Shown here piece by piece: positions 1-9,837 of a stretch of DNA of 64,000 nucleotides; positions within the stretch are counted from its first letter, which is position 1, and each line of letters opens with the position of its first letter. Position numbers and translations under genes: made by a program. The DNA is taken from positions 1 to 64,000 of the forward strand of contig JAEWHR010000127.1 in the NCBI GenBank assembly GCA_023387655.1, written 5' to 3'. The notes under the pieces are model-generated. The model was not told the DNA's origin. It made no database searches and saw only the letters and a list, made by a program, of their open reading frames with translations. This DNA is from Bacillota bacterium. Its GTDB lineage: Bacteria > Bacillota > Clostridia > Lachnospirales > Lachnospiraceae.

Positions 1-89
1 AGAGAGGAAGATGTTTTTGTTACGTGTATTAAGTAAAAGTGAGGTTTGTGCTAACTAGCACGAAAATTTAAGATGCAGAAAAGTAATTT

Positions 90-120
90 GCTGAAGTAAA
101 GTGAGTCAGCTTTCTTTTTT
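90..120 (+). terminator. Possible Rho-independent terminator
   Basis: GCTGA (90-94) can pair with TCAGC (106-110), followed by a run of ten pyrimidines, nine of them T (111-120). The stem is short, so this is a weak call. It would close a transcription unit starting before the window. Confidence 0.35.
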
Positions 121-243
121 GTACCCAAAACCTGTTTTTACTTAAATGCCATTTAGACTTGGTATACCGTAGGAAACGTCTTTTATTCCTATACTATTTC
201 TAAATAGTTTGAACTAGCAGTTTCTTTAAGAAGCTTTTTTATA

Positions 244-286
244 ATACGAAACAATTGTTATAATTATGTTAACAATAGCTTCGTAT
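244..286. repeat. Long imperfect inverted repeat
   Basis: A 17-nt arm at 244-260 (ATACGAAACAATTGTTA) faces its near-complement at 270-286, with two mismatches and a 9-nt loop. It lies between a weak terminator-like hairpin (219-240, AGTTTC/GAAGCT then T run) and the strong terminator at 322-362. It could be a hairpin in an RNA ending at 362 or a protein-binding site. No gene is visible in positions 1-710. Confidence 0.5.
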
Positions 287-321
287 GGTATAAAGCCTTT
301 CTTTGTGGAAGCTTGATTATA

Positions 322-362
322 GTCGTGAGTATCTTTAAAAACAGGATACCACGGCTTTTTTT
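322..362 (+). terminator. Rho-independent terminator
   Basis: GTCGTG-A-GTATC (322-333) pairs with GATAC-CACGGC (345-355) with one bulge and one G-U pair, followed by seven T (356-362). It ends a transcript from upstream of the window or a small RNA covering the inverted repeat at 244-286. A second copy of GCCGTGGTA at 388-396 is perfectly complementary to 347-355 and could compete with the stem. Confidence 0.6.
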
Positions 363-710
363 GTGCTTTTTTATAGAGTTATGAATTGCCGTGGTAATAG
401 GGAGAATTTTGTGCTAGGTAGTATATGGATCTCATACCTAACTTGTCTATCACAAGCCGTGTATTGTACGGATTGAGAGATAGTATATGTAAGATGTAAT
501 CGGTCCAAAGTATAAAAGTTATTATAAACTTGGGGTACTTTAAAAGGTAACTAGAAGTGAGATGGAGGAAGGTATTAAAAAAAGAATAGATGAAGAAATA
601 ATAGAAGGAAGAAGAAATAATAGAAAGAAGAAATAATAGAATGGATTAAAATAAAAAAAATTCCTTCCATCCAGTTGATACAGAAAACGTGACTTAGAAA
701 GAGGATAAAA

Positions 711-2657
711 ATGAATACAAGACAAACATTAGAATTTCAGAAAATATTAGAAATGTTAAGCGAATATGCAGTATCGGAAGAAGCAAAGAAGAATCTACTT
801 AAGATGGAACCTAGCCTTAGTGAGACAGAGGTATTCAATCGAACCAAAGAGACTACGGAAGCAAGAAAAATTTATGATGTACAAGGAAATCCTCCAATGT
901 CAGAGCGAAAAGATATAGAGATGATACTTTCATTAGCGAGAAAGGGTGGGATGTTATCACCAGAACAACTGACATTAGTTTCACTATTCATTGCTGCCAG
1001 CAGAAGATTAAAAACTTATCTGACCAAAGCACAGTGTCTTAAGGTGGATTTATCGTTCTATGCAGATTCCTTCACCTCATTAGAGGATTTACAAGGAATC
1101 ATTGATGGCGCAATTAGAAATAATCAGATCGATAGCTCAGCATCCAAAGAGTTGAAAGACATAAGACGAAAGATAGAATCCGTAAATGGAGCCATGAAAG
1201 CGAAATTGGAAACGCTATTAAGAAGTAGAAAGGAATGTTTTAGTGAAGGGTTCGTATCATTAAGAAATGGACATTTTGTGCTTCCGGTGAAAAAAGAGTA
1301 TAAACATCAGATTTCAGGTACTGTTCATGATGTATCTTCTAGTGGTGCAACGTATTTTATTGAGCCAGTCATGGCGGTTCGCTATAGTGAAGAACTATCT
1401 GCCTTAAAATCAGCAGAATCAAAAGAGGAAGCAGTGATTTTATATACATTAACCTCTCTTGTGATAGAACATGAGTTTGAGCTTATGAGAAACTATGAGA
1501 CGATGGGAATTCTAGATGAGATATTTGCAAAAGCTAAGCTCTCAGCTTTTATGAAGGCTGTTCCTGCAAGGTTAAATACAGATCGAAAAATCAAGATAAT
1601 CAATGGTAGGCATCCTCTTTTAAAAAGAGAGGAGTGCGTTCCACTTAATTTTGAATTTGCCGAAGGAATTCGAGGGGTAATCATTACTGGTCCAAATACA
1701 GGAGGAAAAACAGTAGCATTAAAGACCGTTGGATTATTGTCTATGATGGCTCAAAGTGGTCTTCATGTTCCATGCGAAGAAGCGACTTTATGCATGAACG
1801 ATGCGATTCTATGCGATATTGGTGATGGTCAGAGTATTACAGAAAATCTGTCAACATTTTCAGCGCATATAACAAACATTATTGCAATATTACAGGAAAT
1901 AACCAAAGATAGTTTAGTACTTTTAGATGAGCTAGGCTCTGGAACAGATCCAGCGGAGGGAATGGGAATAGCGATTGCGATATTAGAAGAGCTTAAAAAG
2001 AAGCAATGCTTATTCATTGCTACTACTCACTATCCACAAGTAAAAGATTATGCTGCACAGTCAGAGGGAATCATGAACGCGAAAATGGCGTTTGACAGAG
2101 AGAGTTTAAAACCTCTCTACCGTTTAGAAGTTGGTGAAGCTGGAGAAAGTTGTGCATTGTATATTGCAAAAAGATTAGGCTTACCAAAGCACATGCTTTC
2201 AATTGCTTATCAAAATGCTTATGGTATTCAAGAAAAGGAAAAAATTAAGCATACTTATGAAAGTGAACTTTTTTCTGATAATAACCAGAAAAATGAGGAG
2301 CATGTAAGTTTAGAGAACACAGCAGTAAAACCTCGTATTGAAAAAAGGCTTGAGAGTAAGAAAAAAGAGTTACCAGCAAAAGCTACAAGTTTTAAGCTTG
2401 GAGACTGTGTGATAGTGTACCCAGAGAAGAAGATAGGTATCGTGTATCAAGTATGTAATGAAAAGGGAGAAATCGGGATTCAAATTGCGAAAACGAAAAA
2501 GCTTATAAATTATAAACGAATAAAGCTTCATGTTGCAGCAACAGAAATGTATCCAGAGGATTATGATTTTTCTATTATATTTGATACCGTAGCAAACCGA
2601 AAGGCCAGACATAAGATGGGGAAAAGGCATCAGGAGGGAGTGGTGATAAGGTATTAA
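711..2657 (+). CDS. MutS2-family ATPase lacking the Smr nuclease domain
   Basis: A 648-residue MutS-like protein. The N-terminal half has the helical core typical of MutS2 (clamp/connector-like, rich in K and E). The ATPase half carries Walker A GPNTGGKTV (about residues 327-335) and Walker B VLLDELGSGTDP (about 402-413). A short KOW-like beta segment follows near 565-600. MutS2 proteins are usually about 780 residues and end in an Smr endonuclease domain. This one ends with a basic tail instead, so it belongs to the shorter MutS2-like clade. Family knowledge suggests roles in ribosome rescue or recombination control rather than classical mismatch repair. The start follows AGAGG at normal spacing. 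It appears monocistronic. Confidence 0.85.
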   Translation: MNTRQTLEFQKILEMLSEYAVSEEAKKNLLKMEPSLSETEVFNRTKETTEARKIYDVQGNPPMSERKDIEMILSLARKGGMLSPEQLTLVSLFIAASRRLKTYLTKAQCLKVDLSFYADSFTSLEDLQGIIDGAIRNNQIDSSASKELKDIRRKIESVNGAMKAKLETLLRSRKECFSEGFVSLRNGHFVLPVKKEYKHQISGTVHDVSSSGATYFIEPVMAVRYSEELSALKSAESKEEAVILYTLTSLVIEHEFELMRNYETMGILDEIFAKAKLSAFMKAVPARLNTDRKIKIINGRHPLLKREECVPLNFEFAEGIRGVIITGPNTGGKTVALKTVGLLSMMAQSGLHVPCEEATLCMNDAILCDIGDGQSITENLSTFSAHITNIIAILQEITKDSLVLLDELGSGTDPAEGMGIAIAILEELKKKQCLFIATTHYPQVKDYAAQSEGIMNAKMAFDRESLKPLYRLEVGEAGESCALYIAKRLGLPKHMLSIAYQNAYGIQEKEKIKHTYESELFSDNNQKNEEHVSLENTAVKPRIEKRLESKKKELPAKATSFKLGDCVIVYPEKKIGIVYQVCNEKGEIGIQIAKTKKLINYKRIKLHVAATEMYPEDYDFSIIFDTVANRKARHKMGKRHQEGVVIRY

Positions 2658-2774
2658 CATGAATGAACCATTGATAAAAACATGATGTTCTTATTTAGAA
2701 AGAAAAGTGATTCACAATTTGTAAAATTGGGATGAAATAACGAGGTAAAATTTTGATAATCCTTGGAAAGCTTA

Positions 2775-2803
2775 TTGACTATTTTTGAAACAAATGTTAT
2801 CAT
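2775..2803 (+). promoter_or_regulatory. Sigma-A-type promoter of xylA
   Basis: TTGACT (2775-2780), a 17-bp spacer and TATCAT (2798-2803) lie 55 bp before the xylA start. I see no convincing XylR operator or CcpA (cre) site here, and no xylR gene in the window. Confidence 0.6.
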
Positions 2804-2857
2804 ATTATTGTAGTTAGTTCAGTGAATAAACAAATAAGTTTAGAAAGGGGTAATCAA

Positions 2858-4174
2858 ATGAAAAATTACTTTCCAAATGTTCCAGAAGTAAAATACGAAG
2901 GTCCAAATTCAACTAACCCATTCGCTTTTAAATATTATGATGCAAATAGGATTGTAGCGGGTAAAACAATGAAAGAGCATTGTCGTTTCGCACTATCTTG
3001 GTGGCATACTCTTTGTGCAGGAGGCGCTGATCCATTTGGTGTAACAACTATGGATAGAAGCTATGGCAATTTAACAGATCCTATGGAAATTGCTAAGGCA
3101 AAAGTAGATGCTGGATTTGAATTAATGACAAAACTAGGAATTGAATTCTTCTGTTTCCATGATGCAGATATCGCTCCAGAAGGAGAGACTTTTGAGGAGT
3201 CAAAGAAGAATCTTTTTGAAATCGTTGATTATATCAAAGAGAAAATGGATCAGACTGGAATCAAGTTATTATGGGGTACTGCAAATAACTTTGGTCATCC
3301 AAGATTCATGCATGGTGCGTCAACTTCTTGCAACGCAGATGTATTTGCATATGCTGCTGCAAAGATTAAGAATGCGCTTGATGCTACAATTAAGTTAGGT
3401 GGTAAAGGTTATGTATTCTGGGGTGGTCGTGAAGGATACGAAACACTTCTTAATACTGATTTAGGACTTGAACTTGACAATATGGCAAGACTTATGAAGA
3501 TGGCAGTAGAATATGGTCGTGCAAATGGTTTTGATGGCGATTTCTACATTGAGCCAAAGCCAAAGGAACCAACCAAACATCAATATGATTTCGATACAGC
3601 TACTGTACTTGGTTTCCTTCGTAAATATGGCTTAGAGAAAGATTTCAAGATGAACGTTGAAGCAAACCATGCTACTCTTGCTGGTCATACTTTTGAGCAT
3701 GAACTTGCAATGGCTAGAGTGAATGGTGTATTCGGTTCTGTTGATGCAAATCAGGGCGATCCTAATCTTGGATGGGATACTGACCAGTTCCCAACTGATG
3801 TTCACAGCGCAACGCTTGCAATGCTTGAAGTATTAAAAGCTGGTGGATTTACAAATGGTGGACTTAACTTCGATGCAAAAGTAAGACGTGGTTCCTTTGA
3901 ATTTGATGATATCGCTTATGGTTATATCGCAGGAATGGATACTTTCGCTCTTGGTTTAATTAAGGCTGCTGAGATTATCGAAGATGGAAGAATCGCAAAA
4001 TTTGTAGAAGATCGTTATGCAAGCTATAAGACAGGTATTGGTAAGGCAATCGTGGAGGGAACAACATCCCTTGAAGAGTTAGAGCAGTATGTTTTAACAC
4101 ATGATGAACCTGTAATGCAAAGTGGTCGTCAAGAAGTTCTTGAAACTATTGTGAATAATATTTTATTTCGCTAA
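2858..4174 (+). CDS. xylA: Xylose isomerase
   Basis: Cytoplasmic, metal-dependent (Mg/Mn) isomerase converting D-xylose to D-xylulose, the entry step to the pentose phosphate pathway. At 438 residues it is a class II enzyme. Diagnostic stretches are [10 protein letters not shown] (catalytic His/Asp), [23 protein letters not shown] (metal ligand Glu and Lys) and [15 protein letters not shown] followed by [13 protein letters not shown] (metal ligands). An in-frame GTG lies 12 codons upstream, but AAAGGGG sits just before the ATG at 2858, which is the chosen start. I recall this sequence as the C. phytofermentans enzyme widely tested in yeast. It has its own promoter and terminator and no xylulokinase neighbour, so it is isolated from other xylose genes here. 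Confidence 0.97.
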   Translation: MKNYFPNVPEVKYEGPNSTNPFAFKYYDANRIVAGKTMKEHCRFALSWWHTLCAGGADPFGVTTMDRSYGNLTDPMEIAKAKVDAGFELMTKLGIEFFCFHDADIAPEGETFEESKKNLFEIVDYIKEKMDQTGIKLLWGTANNFGHPRFMHGASTSCNADVFAYAAAKIKNALDATIKLGGKGYVFWGGREGYETLLNTDLGLELDNMARLMKMAVEYGRANGFDGDFYIEPKPKEPTKHQYDFDTATVLGFLRKYGLEKDFKMNVEANHATLAGHTFEHELAMARVNGVFGSVDANQGDPNLGWDTDQFPTDVHSATLAMLEVLKAGGFTNGGLNFDAKVRRGSFEFDDIAYGYIAGMDTFALGLIKAAEIIEDGRIAKFVEDRYASYKTGIGKAIVEGTTSLEELEQYVLTHDEPVMQSGRQEVLETIVNNILFR

Positions 4175-4197
4175 GTAGAACATATATAAATTAAGAA

Positions 4198-4250
4198 TTT
4201 TAGGGTAATCACATCAATTACTAATATTGTGTGATTGCCCTAATTTTTAT
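4198..4250 (+). terminator. Rho-independent terminator after xylA
   Basis: TTAGGGTAATCACA (4200-4213) pairs with TGTGATTGCCCTAA (4230-4243) with one mismatch, followed by a T-rich run. Confidence 0.85.
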
Positions 4251-4444
4251 TTTATATAGGATATCTGATGAATTATTTCCATTTGATAATAGCATTTGAG
4301 TTAAACTAAAATAGTATATATATTTTTCCATAGGTTAGTGTTGAAATATCTGGCTTATTTCTTTATAATCTAAAGTAACAGAACAGCTGTTTTTTTAAAA
4401 AGAGGTTTTTATCTAGATTACTTAAAGGAGCTAGTTTTGTAGGA

Positions 4445-5353
4445 ATGAAAGTGAGAGATATGAGACAGGATATTAACTATATAAAAGAAGATAACGAGAT
4501 TTTCGTTCAAAAATATAATGGAACATCGAGCCAGTTTGAAATCCCAAGTGCTATAGAAGGACTTCCAGTCACAAAACTGGAAGATTATGCTTTTCATAAT
4601 TGCAGAAGTTTACAAAAAGTAATACTCCCAGATAGTATAACTACAATAGGAAACCATGCCTTCTATGATTGCAGAAAATTAGAAAGCATGGTTGTTTTTG
4701 ATTCAATCCATAGCATTGGTGATGGTGCTTTTAAAAACTGTTATCAATTGAGATCCATTGAGCTATATCTTTGGAACGGAAAAATATCAGTATTAAAAAA
4801 TATCTTATCCGAGTTTAGTGCAGAGTTGACAGTAACGCTTCACTATGGGCAGAATGCTTATGAAAAAGGTAAAACTGCGAAAATAATTTTCCCTAAATTT
4901 TTGTATGACTATGTTGAGAATAACTCTGCGAGAATCATTCGACAGGAAACCTATGGATCAGGAGTGCATTATCGAGAGTGTATGACAGAAAATGATATTG
5001 ATTACAAAAAGTATGACTCGATTTTTCATGTGGGAATGGCGGTTGATATGTTAGAAACCACCCTATTCATTGCACTTTATCGCATTATGTATCCGTATCA
5101 ATTGATGGAAACATCGAAAGATAATTATGGATGCTTTATTAGGGAACATTGGGAAGTACTGATGAAACTATTGGTGGAAGATGAGATGCGTGAAGAAATA
5201 CTTTGTTTAATCAATGAAAACGTCATATCAATAGAGCAACTAGACAGCTTAATGGAATATGCACGTAGACAGCAGAAATTAGAGCTAGTTAGCTATTTTT
5301 TAAGCTATAAACAACGTAACTACCAAAATAAAAGTATAACCTTTGAATTATAG
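4445..5353 (+). CDS. BspA-type leucine-rich-repeat (LRR_5) protein, cytoplasmic
   Basis: 302 residues with no signal peptide. Residues about 35-105 contain three LRR_5 units of the treponemal BspA type (for example LEDYAFHNCRSLQKVILPDS and IGNHAFYDCRKLESM). The remaining two thirds is an alpha-helical region with no domain I recognise. Most LRR_5 proteins are secreted, so a cytosolic one next to a VWA/AAA pair suggests an adaptor or substrate-recognition role, which is inference. The start is uncertain: AAGGAG lies 14 nt before the ATG at 4445, and ATG 4460 is an alternative. The gene precedes the VWA gene by under 60 bp and is probably cotranscribed with it. Confidence 0.7.
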   Translation: MKVRDMRQDINYIKEDNEIFVQKYNGTSSQFEIPSAIEGLPVTKLEDYAFHNCRSLQKVILPDSITTIGNHAFYDCRKLESMVVFDSIHSIGDGAFKNCYQLRSIELYLWNGKISVLKNILSEFSAELTVTLHYGQNAYEKGKTAKIIFPKFLYDYVENNSARIIRQETYGSGVHYRECMTENDIDYKKYDSIFHVGMAVDMLETTLFIALYRIMYPYQLMETSKDNYGCFIREHWEVLMKLLVEDEMREEILCLINENVISIEQLDSLMEYARRQQKLELVSYFLSYKQRNYQNKSITFEL

Positions 5354-5410
5354 AATGCATTAAGTACGAGAGTAATAGAATTCACACAATGCAAAGAAAT
5401 GGAGGTTAGG

Positions 5411-7201
5411 ATGGAGCATGAGGTAAGGAAAAGACTAAGGCAGCTTGGCGAACGAATATTAAAAAATAGTTCTAATGAGCTATACCTATCAATGCGATTT
5501 TTAGATGTTCCACTTAGTGAGTTGAATTATGAGTTACGGATGTCCTCTTTTTATATGGGAACGGACGGAAGTACCATTTATTATAATCCGAGATTTGTAA
5601 TTGAAAAATACGCTTATGATAGTGTTTATGTAAACCGTTCCTATCTTCATATGCTATTCCATAGTATATTTCGTCATATGTACTTGAAAGAGGAACGAGA
5701 CGAAGAGAAGTGGAACTTAGCATGTGATATTGCGGTGGAATACATTATAGATGGTTTAGATAATAAAGCAACGAAGCGACTTGTTTCATCTCGTCGAGAA
5801 GAACTGTATGAGCGTTTATCTAAGGAACTTAAGGTATTCACAGCGGAGGGAATCTATCATTTACTTCAGAACAATTGGTTTACTGAGCGAGAAATTGTAC
5901 AATATAGTGTTGAATTTTTGGTTTGCGACCATCAGTTTTGGAGATTTGGAAACTCATCAAATAAAGCAAAGAATAGTGAGAATTCAAATCAAGATGAGAA
6001 TTCTGATTCTAAGAAAAAGAATGAGCCAGAAGAAAAAGAGTTAAATTCGAAGGAACAATCAAAAGTAAGTCAAACGAAGGAACAATCAAAAGAAAGTCAA
6101 ACGAAGGATCAATCAAGAGAGAGCCAGTTGAAAGATCAATCAAAAGAAAATCAAACGAAGAAACAGACTGGGGATGGCAAACAAGACAAAGAACAAGAAA
6201 GCAAGGATAAGGGAAAACAAGAGGGGAAAAACGAAGATAAGGAAGATAAATCAAAGAATGATAGTTCAAAAGAAGATGAATTAAAAAAAGATGTATCTAA
6301 AGAAGATAGCTCAAAAGAAGAGGAATCGGAAAAAGATAGCTCGAAAGAAGATAATTCAAAAGAAAATAGATCAAAAGAAGAGAATTCTAACGAAGATAAG
6401 TCAGATAACGATACAATGGATCATGACCTTGAGCGTGAAGCGAATAAAAGGAAAGCACAAGAAAATCGTTGGAAGGATATCAGTGATAAGCTTAAGACGA
6501 ATCTTGAGACTTACCAATCGAATAATCCCAAGGCGACAGAAAGCTTATTAAAAGGAATTGGAGCGGCAAATCGAGAGATTTATGATTATCAAACATTTCT
6601 TCAGAAGTTTGCTGTTTATAAAGAACGTCTTCAAGTGGATATGGATTCCTTTGATTATGGTTTTTATTCTTATGGTATAGAGCATTACGGAAATATTCCA
6701 TTTATAGAACCTTTAGAATATAAGGATGAAAAGCGTGTAGAGGAGATTGTGATAGCAATTGATACTTCAGGATCATGTGCAAGTAGTTTGATTTATCGGT
6801 TTTTAAAAGAAACGATACGGATTCTTAAAAATACAGAGACTTTTCATGATAAATTTCGAATTCATTTGATTCAATGCGACGAAGAAATTAAAGAACATAA
6901 GATTCTTACAGATCTTATGGAACTAAATGATTATATGGAACATTTTCAGGTAAAAGGATTTGGTAATACAGATTTTAGACCTGTGTTTGAATATATTAAT
7001 GAATTAAAACATATGGGGGAATTGAAACGTTTAAAAGGACTGCTATATTTTACGGATGGATATGGTATTTTTCCTAGCAAACAACCGGAATACGAAACTG
7101 CCTTTATCTTTGTTCGGAACCAGTATGTGGAAGACAAAGTACCTACATGGGCGATGAAGGTTGTATTAGAGGAAGAGCAAATCGAAAAGATGGGCGAATA
7201 A
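5411..7201 (+). CDS. DUF2201/VWA-like protein with degenerate metallopeptidase motif
   Basis: 596 residues. The N-terminal region resembles the putative metallopeptidase domain of DUF2201 proteins (YYNPRFV, then WNLACDIAVEY). The family's HExxH position reads H80-M-L-F-H84, so the catalytic Glu is replaced by Met. Residues about 183-340 are a low-complexity Lys/Glu/Ser/Gln linker of repeated SKEQS/SKED-like units. The C-terminal VWA-like domain has a MIDAS motif DTSGS at 451-455 and a later GNTD. VWA proteins of this kind usually work with a MoxR-type AAA ATPase, which is the next gene. GGAGGT at 5401 places the start at ATG 5411 rather than the in-frame ATG at 5399. Confidence 0.8.
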   Translation: MEHEVRKRLRQLGERILKNSSNELYLSMRFLDVPLSELNYELRMSSFYMGTDGSTIYYNPRFVIEKYAYDSVYVNRSYLHMLFHSIFRHMYLKEERDEEKWNLACDIAVEYIIDGLDNKATKRLVSSRREELYERLSKELKVFTAEGIYHLLQNNWFTEREIVQYSVEFLVCDHQFWRFGNSSNKAKNSENSNQDENSDSKKKNEPEEKELNSKEQSKVSQTKEQSKESQTKDQSRESQLKDQSKENQTKKQTGDGKQDKEQESKDKGKQEGKNEDKEDKSKNDSSKEDELKKDVSKEDSSKEEESEKDSSKEDNSKENRSKEENSNEDKSDNDTMDHDLEREANKRKAQENRWKDISDKLKTNLETYQSNNPKATESLLKGIGAANREIYDYQTFLQKFAVYKERLQVDMDSFDYGFYSYGIEHYGNIPFIEPLEYKDEKRVEEIVIAIDTSGSCASSLIYRFLKETIRILKNTETFHDKFRIHLIQCDEEIKEHKILTDLMELNDYMEHFQVKGFGNTDFRPVFEYINELKHMGELKRLKGLLYFTDGYGIFPSKQPEYETAFIFVRNQYVEDKVPTWAMKVVLEEEQIEKMGE

Positions 7202-7248
7202 TATCATCCTGATTTATATATACGCATGGTGAATAGATTGGAGTTACA

Positions 7249-8766
7249 ATGAATATTAAAGAATGTAAAATAGAAATTAAACATACAATACAAGCATATC
7301 TTAAGAAAGATGAATTCGGGGCATATAGAATACCAGTAAAACATCAGCGTCCCATCTTACTTATGGGCCCTCCGGGAATTGGTAAAACAGCAATTATGGA
7401 ACAGATTGCAAGAGAAAGTGGAATAGGTCTTGTAGCTTATACCATTACTCACCATACAAGACAAAGTGCAATCGGACTTCCAAAGATTGAGCAACGAAGC
7501 TTCAATGGTTATGAGTATTCTGTAACAGAATATACAATGAGTGAAATCATTGCTTCCGTGTTTGAGAAGATGAAACAAACAGGTCTCAAAGAGGGAATCT
7601 TATTCTTAGACGAGATCAACTGTGTATCAGAAACATTGGCACCAACGATGCTTCAGTTTCTTCAAAATAAGACGTTTGGAAATCACAGTATTCCGGAGGG
7701 GTGGATCGTTGTTGGAGCAGGTAATCCACCGGAATATAATCGCTCTGTTCGTGAATTCGATATTGTAACCCTTGATAGAGTAAGACGAATTGAACTTAGG
7801 GAAGATTATGCGGTATGGAGAGAGTACGCCTATAAGCAAAAAGTACATGGTTCTATATTATCTTATTTAGAGATTAAGAAAAATAATTTTTATGTAATTG
7901 AGATGTCAGTGGATGGAAAACAGTTTGTGACAGCAAGAGGCTGGGAAGATTTATCTCAAATCTTGTACGCATATGAGGAGCTCCATTTGCCTGTAACAGA
8001 AGAAGTTGTAAAAGGATATCTTCAACATCCTAAGATTGCGAAAGACTTTGCAAACTATTATGAGTTGTACTTAAAGTATCAAAAAGATTATCAAGTGCAG
8101 GATATCTTAGATGGTAAGGCAGAGGATCATTTAAAGAGACAATTGCGAACTGCGGGATTTGATGAAAGATTAAGTGTACTATCCTTATTACTTGATCGAC
8201 TTTCCAGTGATTTTTATGAAACTTATCAGATGGGTGAGTATTTAAAAAAGCTTCATACTACTCTGAAAGAATCCAAAGAGTATTTTGCGAATACTTATAT
8301 GGAACCAGAAGTTATTATGGCTGACCTTATAGCACAAGCGGAGAAAGAGCTAGAAGATAAAAAATCTGCAGGTTTATTAGATCGTATGCAAAATAAGGCT
8401 TTGAATCAATTGATTTTAAAACTATATTTTTTCAAAGAGCAAATACTGTTAAATCGTATGAAAGATAATGATGTAGCATTTTCCTATATTAAATCGGAAT
8501 TTGATGCGATAGTGGAAGAATATCAAAATAAAATTGCAGAAACTTCTAATTCTTTAGAGAATTCCTTTATCTTCTTAGAGGATACTTTTGGTGAGAGTCA
8601 GGAATTAGTCGTTTTCTTAACAGAGCTCACTGGAAACTTCTATAGTATGCATTTTATTGGAGAACATGGTAGTGAGCATTATGTAAAACATAATCAAAGC
8701 TTACTGTTTTCTGAAACCAAACAAGAATTACTAAAAGAAATCGACGAATTAAAACAGTTAACTTAA
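7249..8766 (+). CDS. MoxR-type AAA ATPase
   Basis: 505 residues. Walker A GPPGIGKT (Lys46), Walker B FLDEIN (Asp121, Glu122) and a sensor-1-like GAGNPPEYN identify an AAA ATPase of the MoxR/dynein-related group. The C-terminal 250 residues are helical and not assigned. It is preceded by a VWA protein 47 bp upstream. MoxR/VWA pairs act as chaperone-like systems that insert cofactors or remodel complexes, but the target here is unknown. GGAG lies 7 nt before the ATG. A long hairpin follows the stop codon, so the three-gene unit (LRR, VWA, AAA) probably ends here. Confidence 0.85.
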   Translation: MNIKECKIEIKHTIQAYLKKDEFGAYRIPVKHQRPILLMGPPGIGKTAIMEQIARESGIGLVAYTITHHTRQSAIGLPKIEQRSFNGYEYSVTEYTMSEIIASVFEKMKQTGLKEGILFLDEINCVSETLAPTMLQFLQNKTFGNHSIPEGWIVVGAGNPPEYNRSVREFDIVTLDRVRRIELREDYAVWREYAYKQKVHGSILSYLEIKKNNFYVIEMSVDGKQFVTARGWEDLSQILYAYEELHLPVTEEVVKGYLQHPKIAKDFANYYELYLKYQKDYQVQDILDGKAEDHLKRQLRTAGFDERLSVLSLLLDRLSSDFYETYQMGEYLKKLHTTLKESKEYFANTYMEPEVIMADLIAQAEKELEDKKSAGLLDRMQNKALNQLILKLYFFKEQILLNRMKDNDVAFSYIKSEFDAIVEEYQNKIAETSNSLENSFIFLEDTFGESQELVVFLTELTGNFYSMHFIGEHGSEHYVKHNQSLLFSETKQELLKEIDELKQLT

Positions 8767-8784
8767 TTTAGATGATAAATAGAA

Positions 8785-8846
8785 TGTACAGGTTGCTAGT
8801 TGTTATCCTTTATAGTAAAGATAACATTTAGCATAGCACCTGTACA
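8785..8846 (+). terminator. Long imperfect hairpin, likely terminator of the LRR-VWA-AAA unit
   Basis: TGTACAGGT (8785-8793) and ACCTGTACA (8838-8846) close a stem that continues inward through TGTTATC/GATAACA, with small internal loops. No strong T run follows, so termination efficiency is uncertain. Confidence 0.5.
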
Positions 8847-8893
8847 TTACTTGGTTAAGCCATAAAGTTCTTATTTTAAATAATGGAGGAATT

Positions 8894-9748
8894 ATGAAAA
8901 CAAAATACAAAGGAATACTGTGTATTCTATGTTCGGCTTTCTGCTTTGCTCTTATGAATACATTTGTAAGATTGTCTGGAGATTTACCTTCCATTCAAAA
9001 AAGCTTTTTTCGTAATATTGTTGCGTTAGTCTTTGCTTATATTGTCATAAAAAAGAATAAGGAAAGTTTGAGATGTCAACAAGGGAACTTAAAATATCTG
9101 GTGGTGCGTTCACTTTTTGGAACCATAGGAATCTTATGTAATTTTTATGCAGTAGATCACTTGGTATTATCGGATGCATCTATGCTTAATAAGATGTCTC
9201 CATTTTTTGCCATTATACTTAGTATGATATTCTTGAAAGAAAAAGTAAGTTTAGTTCAGGGGCTTGCTGTTATAACCGCGTTTACTGGAAGCTTATTTAT
9301 TATAAAACCTACGTTTTCTAATATGGAATTAATTCCTTCCTTTATCGGGTTACTTGGAGGATTTGGTGCAGGAGCTGCCTATACAGCGGTTCGTTTTCTT
9401 GGACAGCGTGGAGAAAAGGGTTCTTTCATTGTATTTTTCTTTTCATCTTTTTCCTGTCTGGTTACCTTACCATTTTTAATTTTTCAATATACACCAATGG
9501 AACTATGGCAAATCGGTACGTTATTATTGGCGGGTCTGGCAGCAGCAGGAGGACAGTTTGCTATCACTGCAGCTTATTCTTATGCGCCTGCAAAGGAGAT
9601 TTCCGTTTTTGATTATTCGCAGGTGGTCTTCTCAGCAATTTTAGGCTTTGTCTTATTTGGGCAGATACCGGATTCATTTAGTATCCTAGGATATTTTATT
9701 GTTTGTGCTACAGCAATTGGAATGTTTTTTTATGGTAAGAAAAAATAA
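8894..9748 (+). CDS. EamA/DMT-superfamily permease
   Basis: 284 residues with about ten hydrophobic segments arranged as two EamA repeats (roughly residues 8-140 and 150-282). Drug/metabolite transporters of this type export small metabolites or amino acids. The substrate cannot be told from sequence. The second repeat ends with the usual FDYSQVVFSAILGFVLFGQ-like stretch. GGAGG lies 6 nt before the ATG. It stands alone between two hairpins, and the neighbouring ABC operon is on the other strand, so no partner is indicated. Confidence 0.85.
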   Translation: MKTKYKGILCILCSAFCFALMNTFVRLSGDLPSIQKSFFRNIVALVFAYIVIKKNKESLRCQQGNLKYLVVRSLFGTIGILCNFYAVDHLVLSDASMLNKMSPFFAIILSMIFLKEKVSLVQGLAVITAFTGSLFIIKPTFSNMELIPSFIGLLGGFGAGAAYTAVRFLGQRGEKGSFIVFFFSSFSCLVTLPFLIFQYTPMELWQIGTLLLAGLAAAGGQFAITAAYSYAPAKEISVFDYSQVVFSAILGFVLFGQIPDSFSILGYFIVCATAIGMFFYGKKK

Positions 9749-9837
9749 ATATGAGGTAGTAATTAAAAAGAAAGAAGAAAGTTGGAAAGAATATAATTTT
9801 ACTCAGTAATCCAATGTCTGAGCAGCGTAAACTAATT

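Noticed and set aside
244..286. loxP-like recombination site (ATACGAA and TTCGTAT arms)
   Set aside because: Arm order is the reverse of loxP, the arms continue as an imperfect hairpin, and no recombinase gene is present.
2775..2858. XylR operator or cre site at xylA
   Set aside because: Only loose AT-rich similarities; no clear palindrome and no xylR gene in the window.
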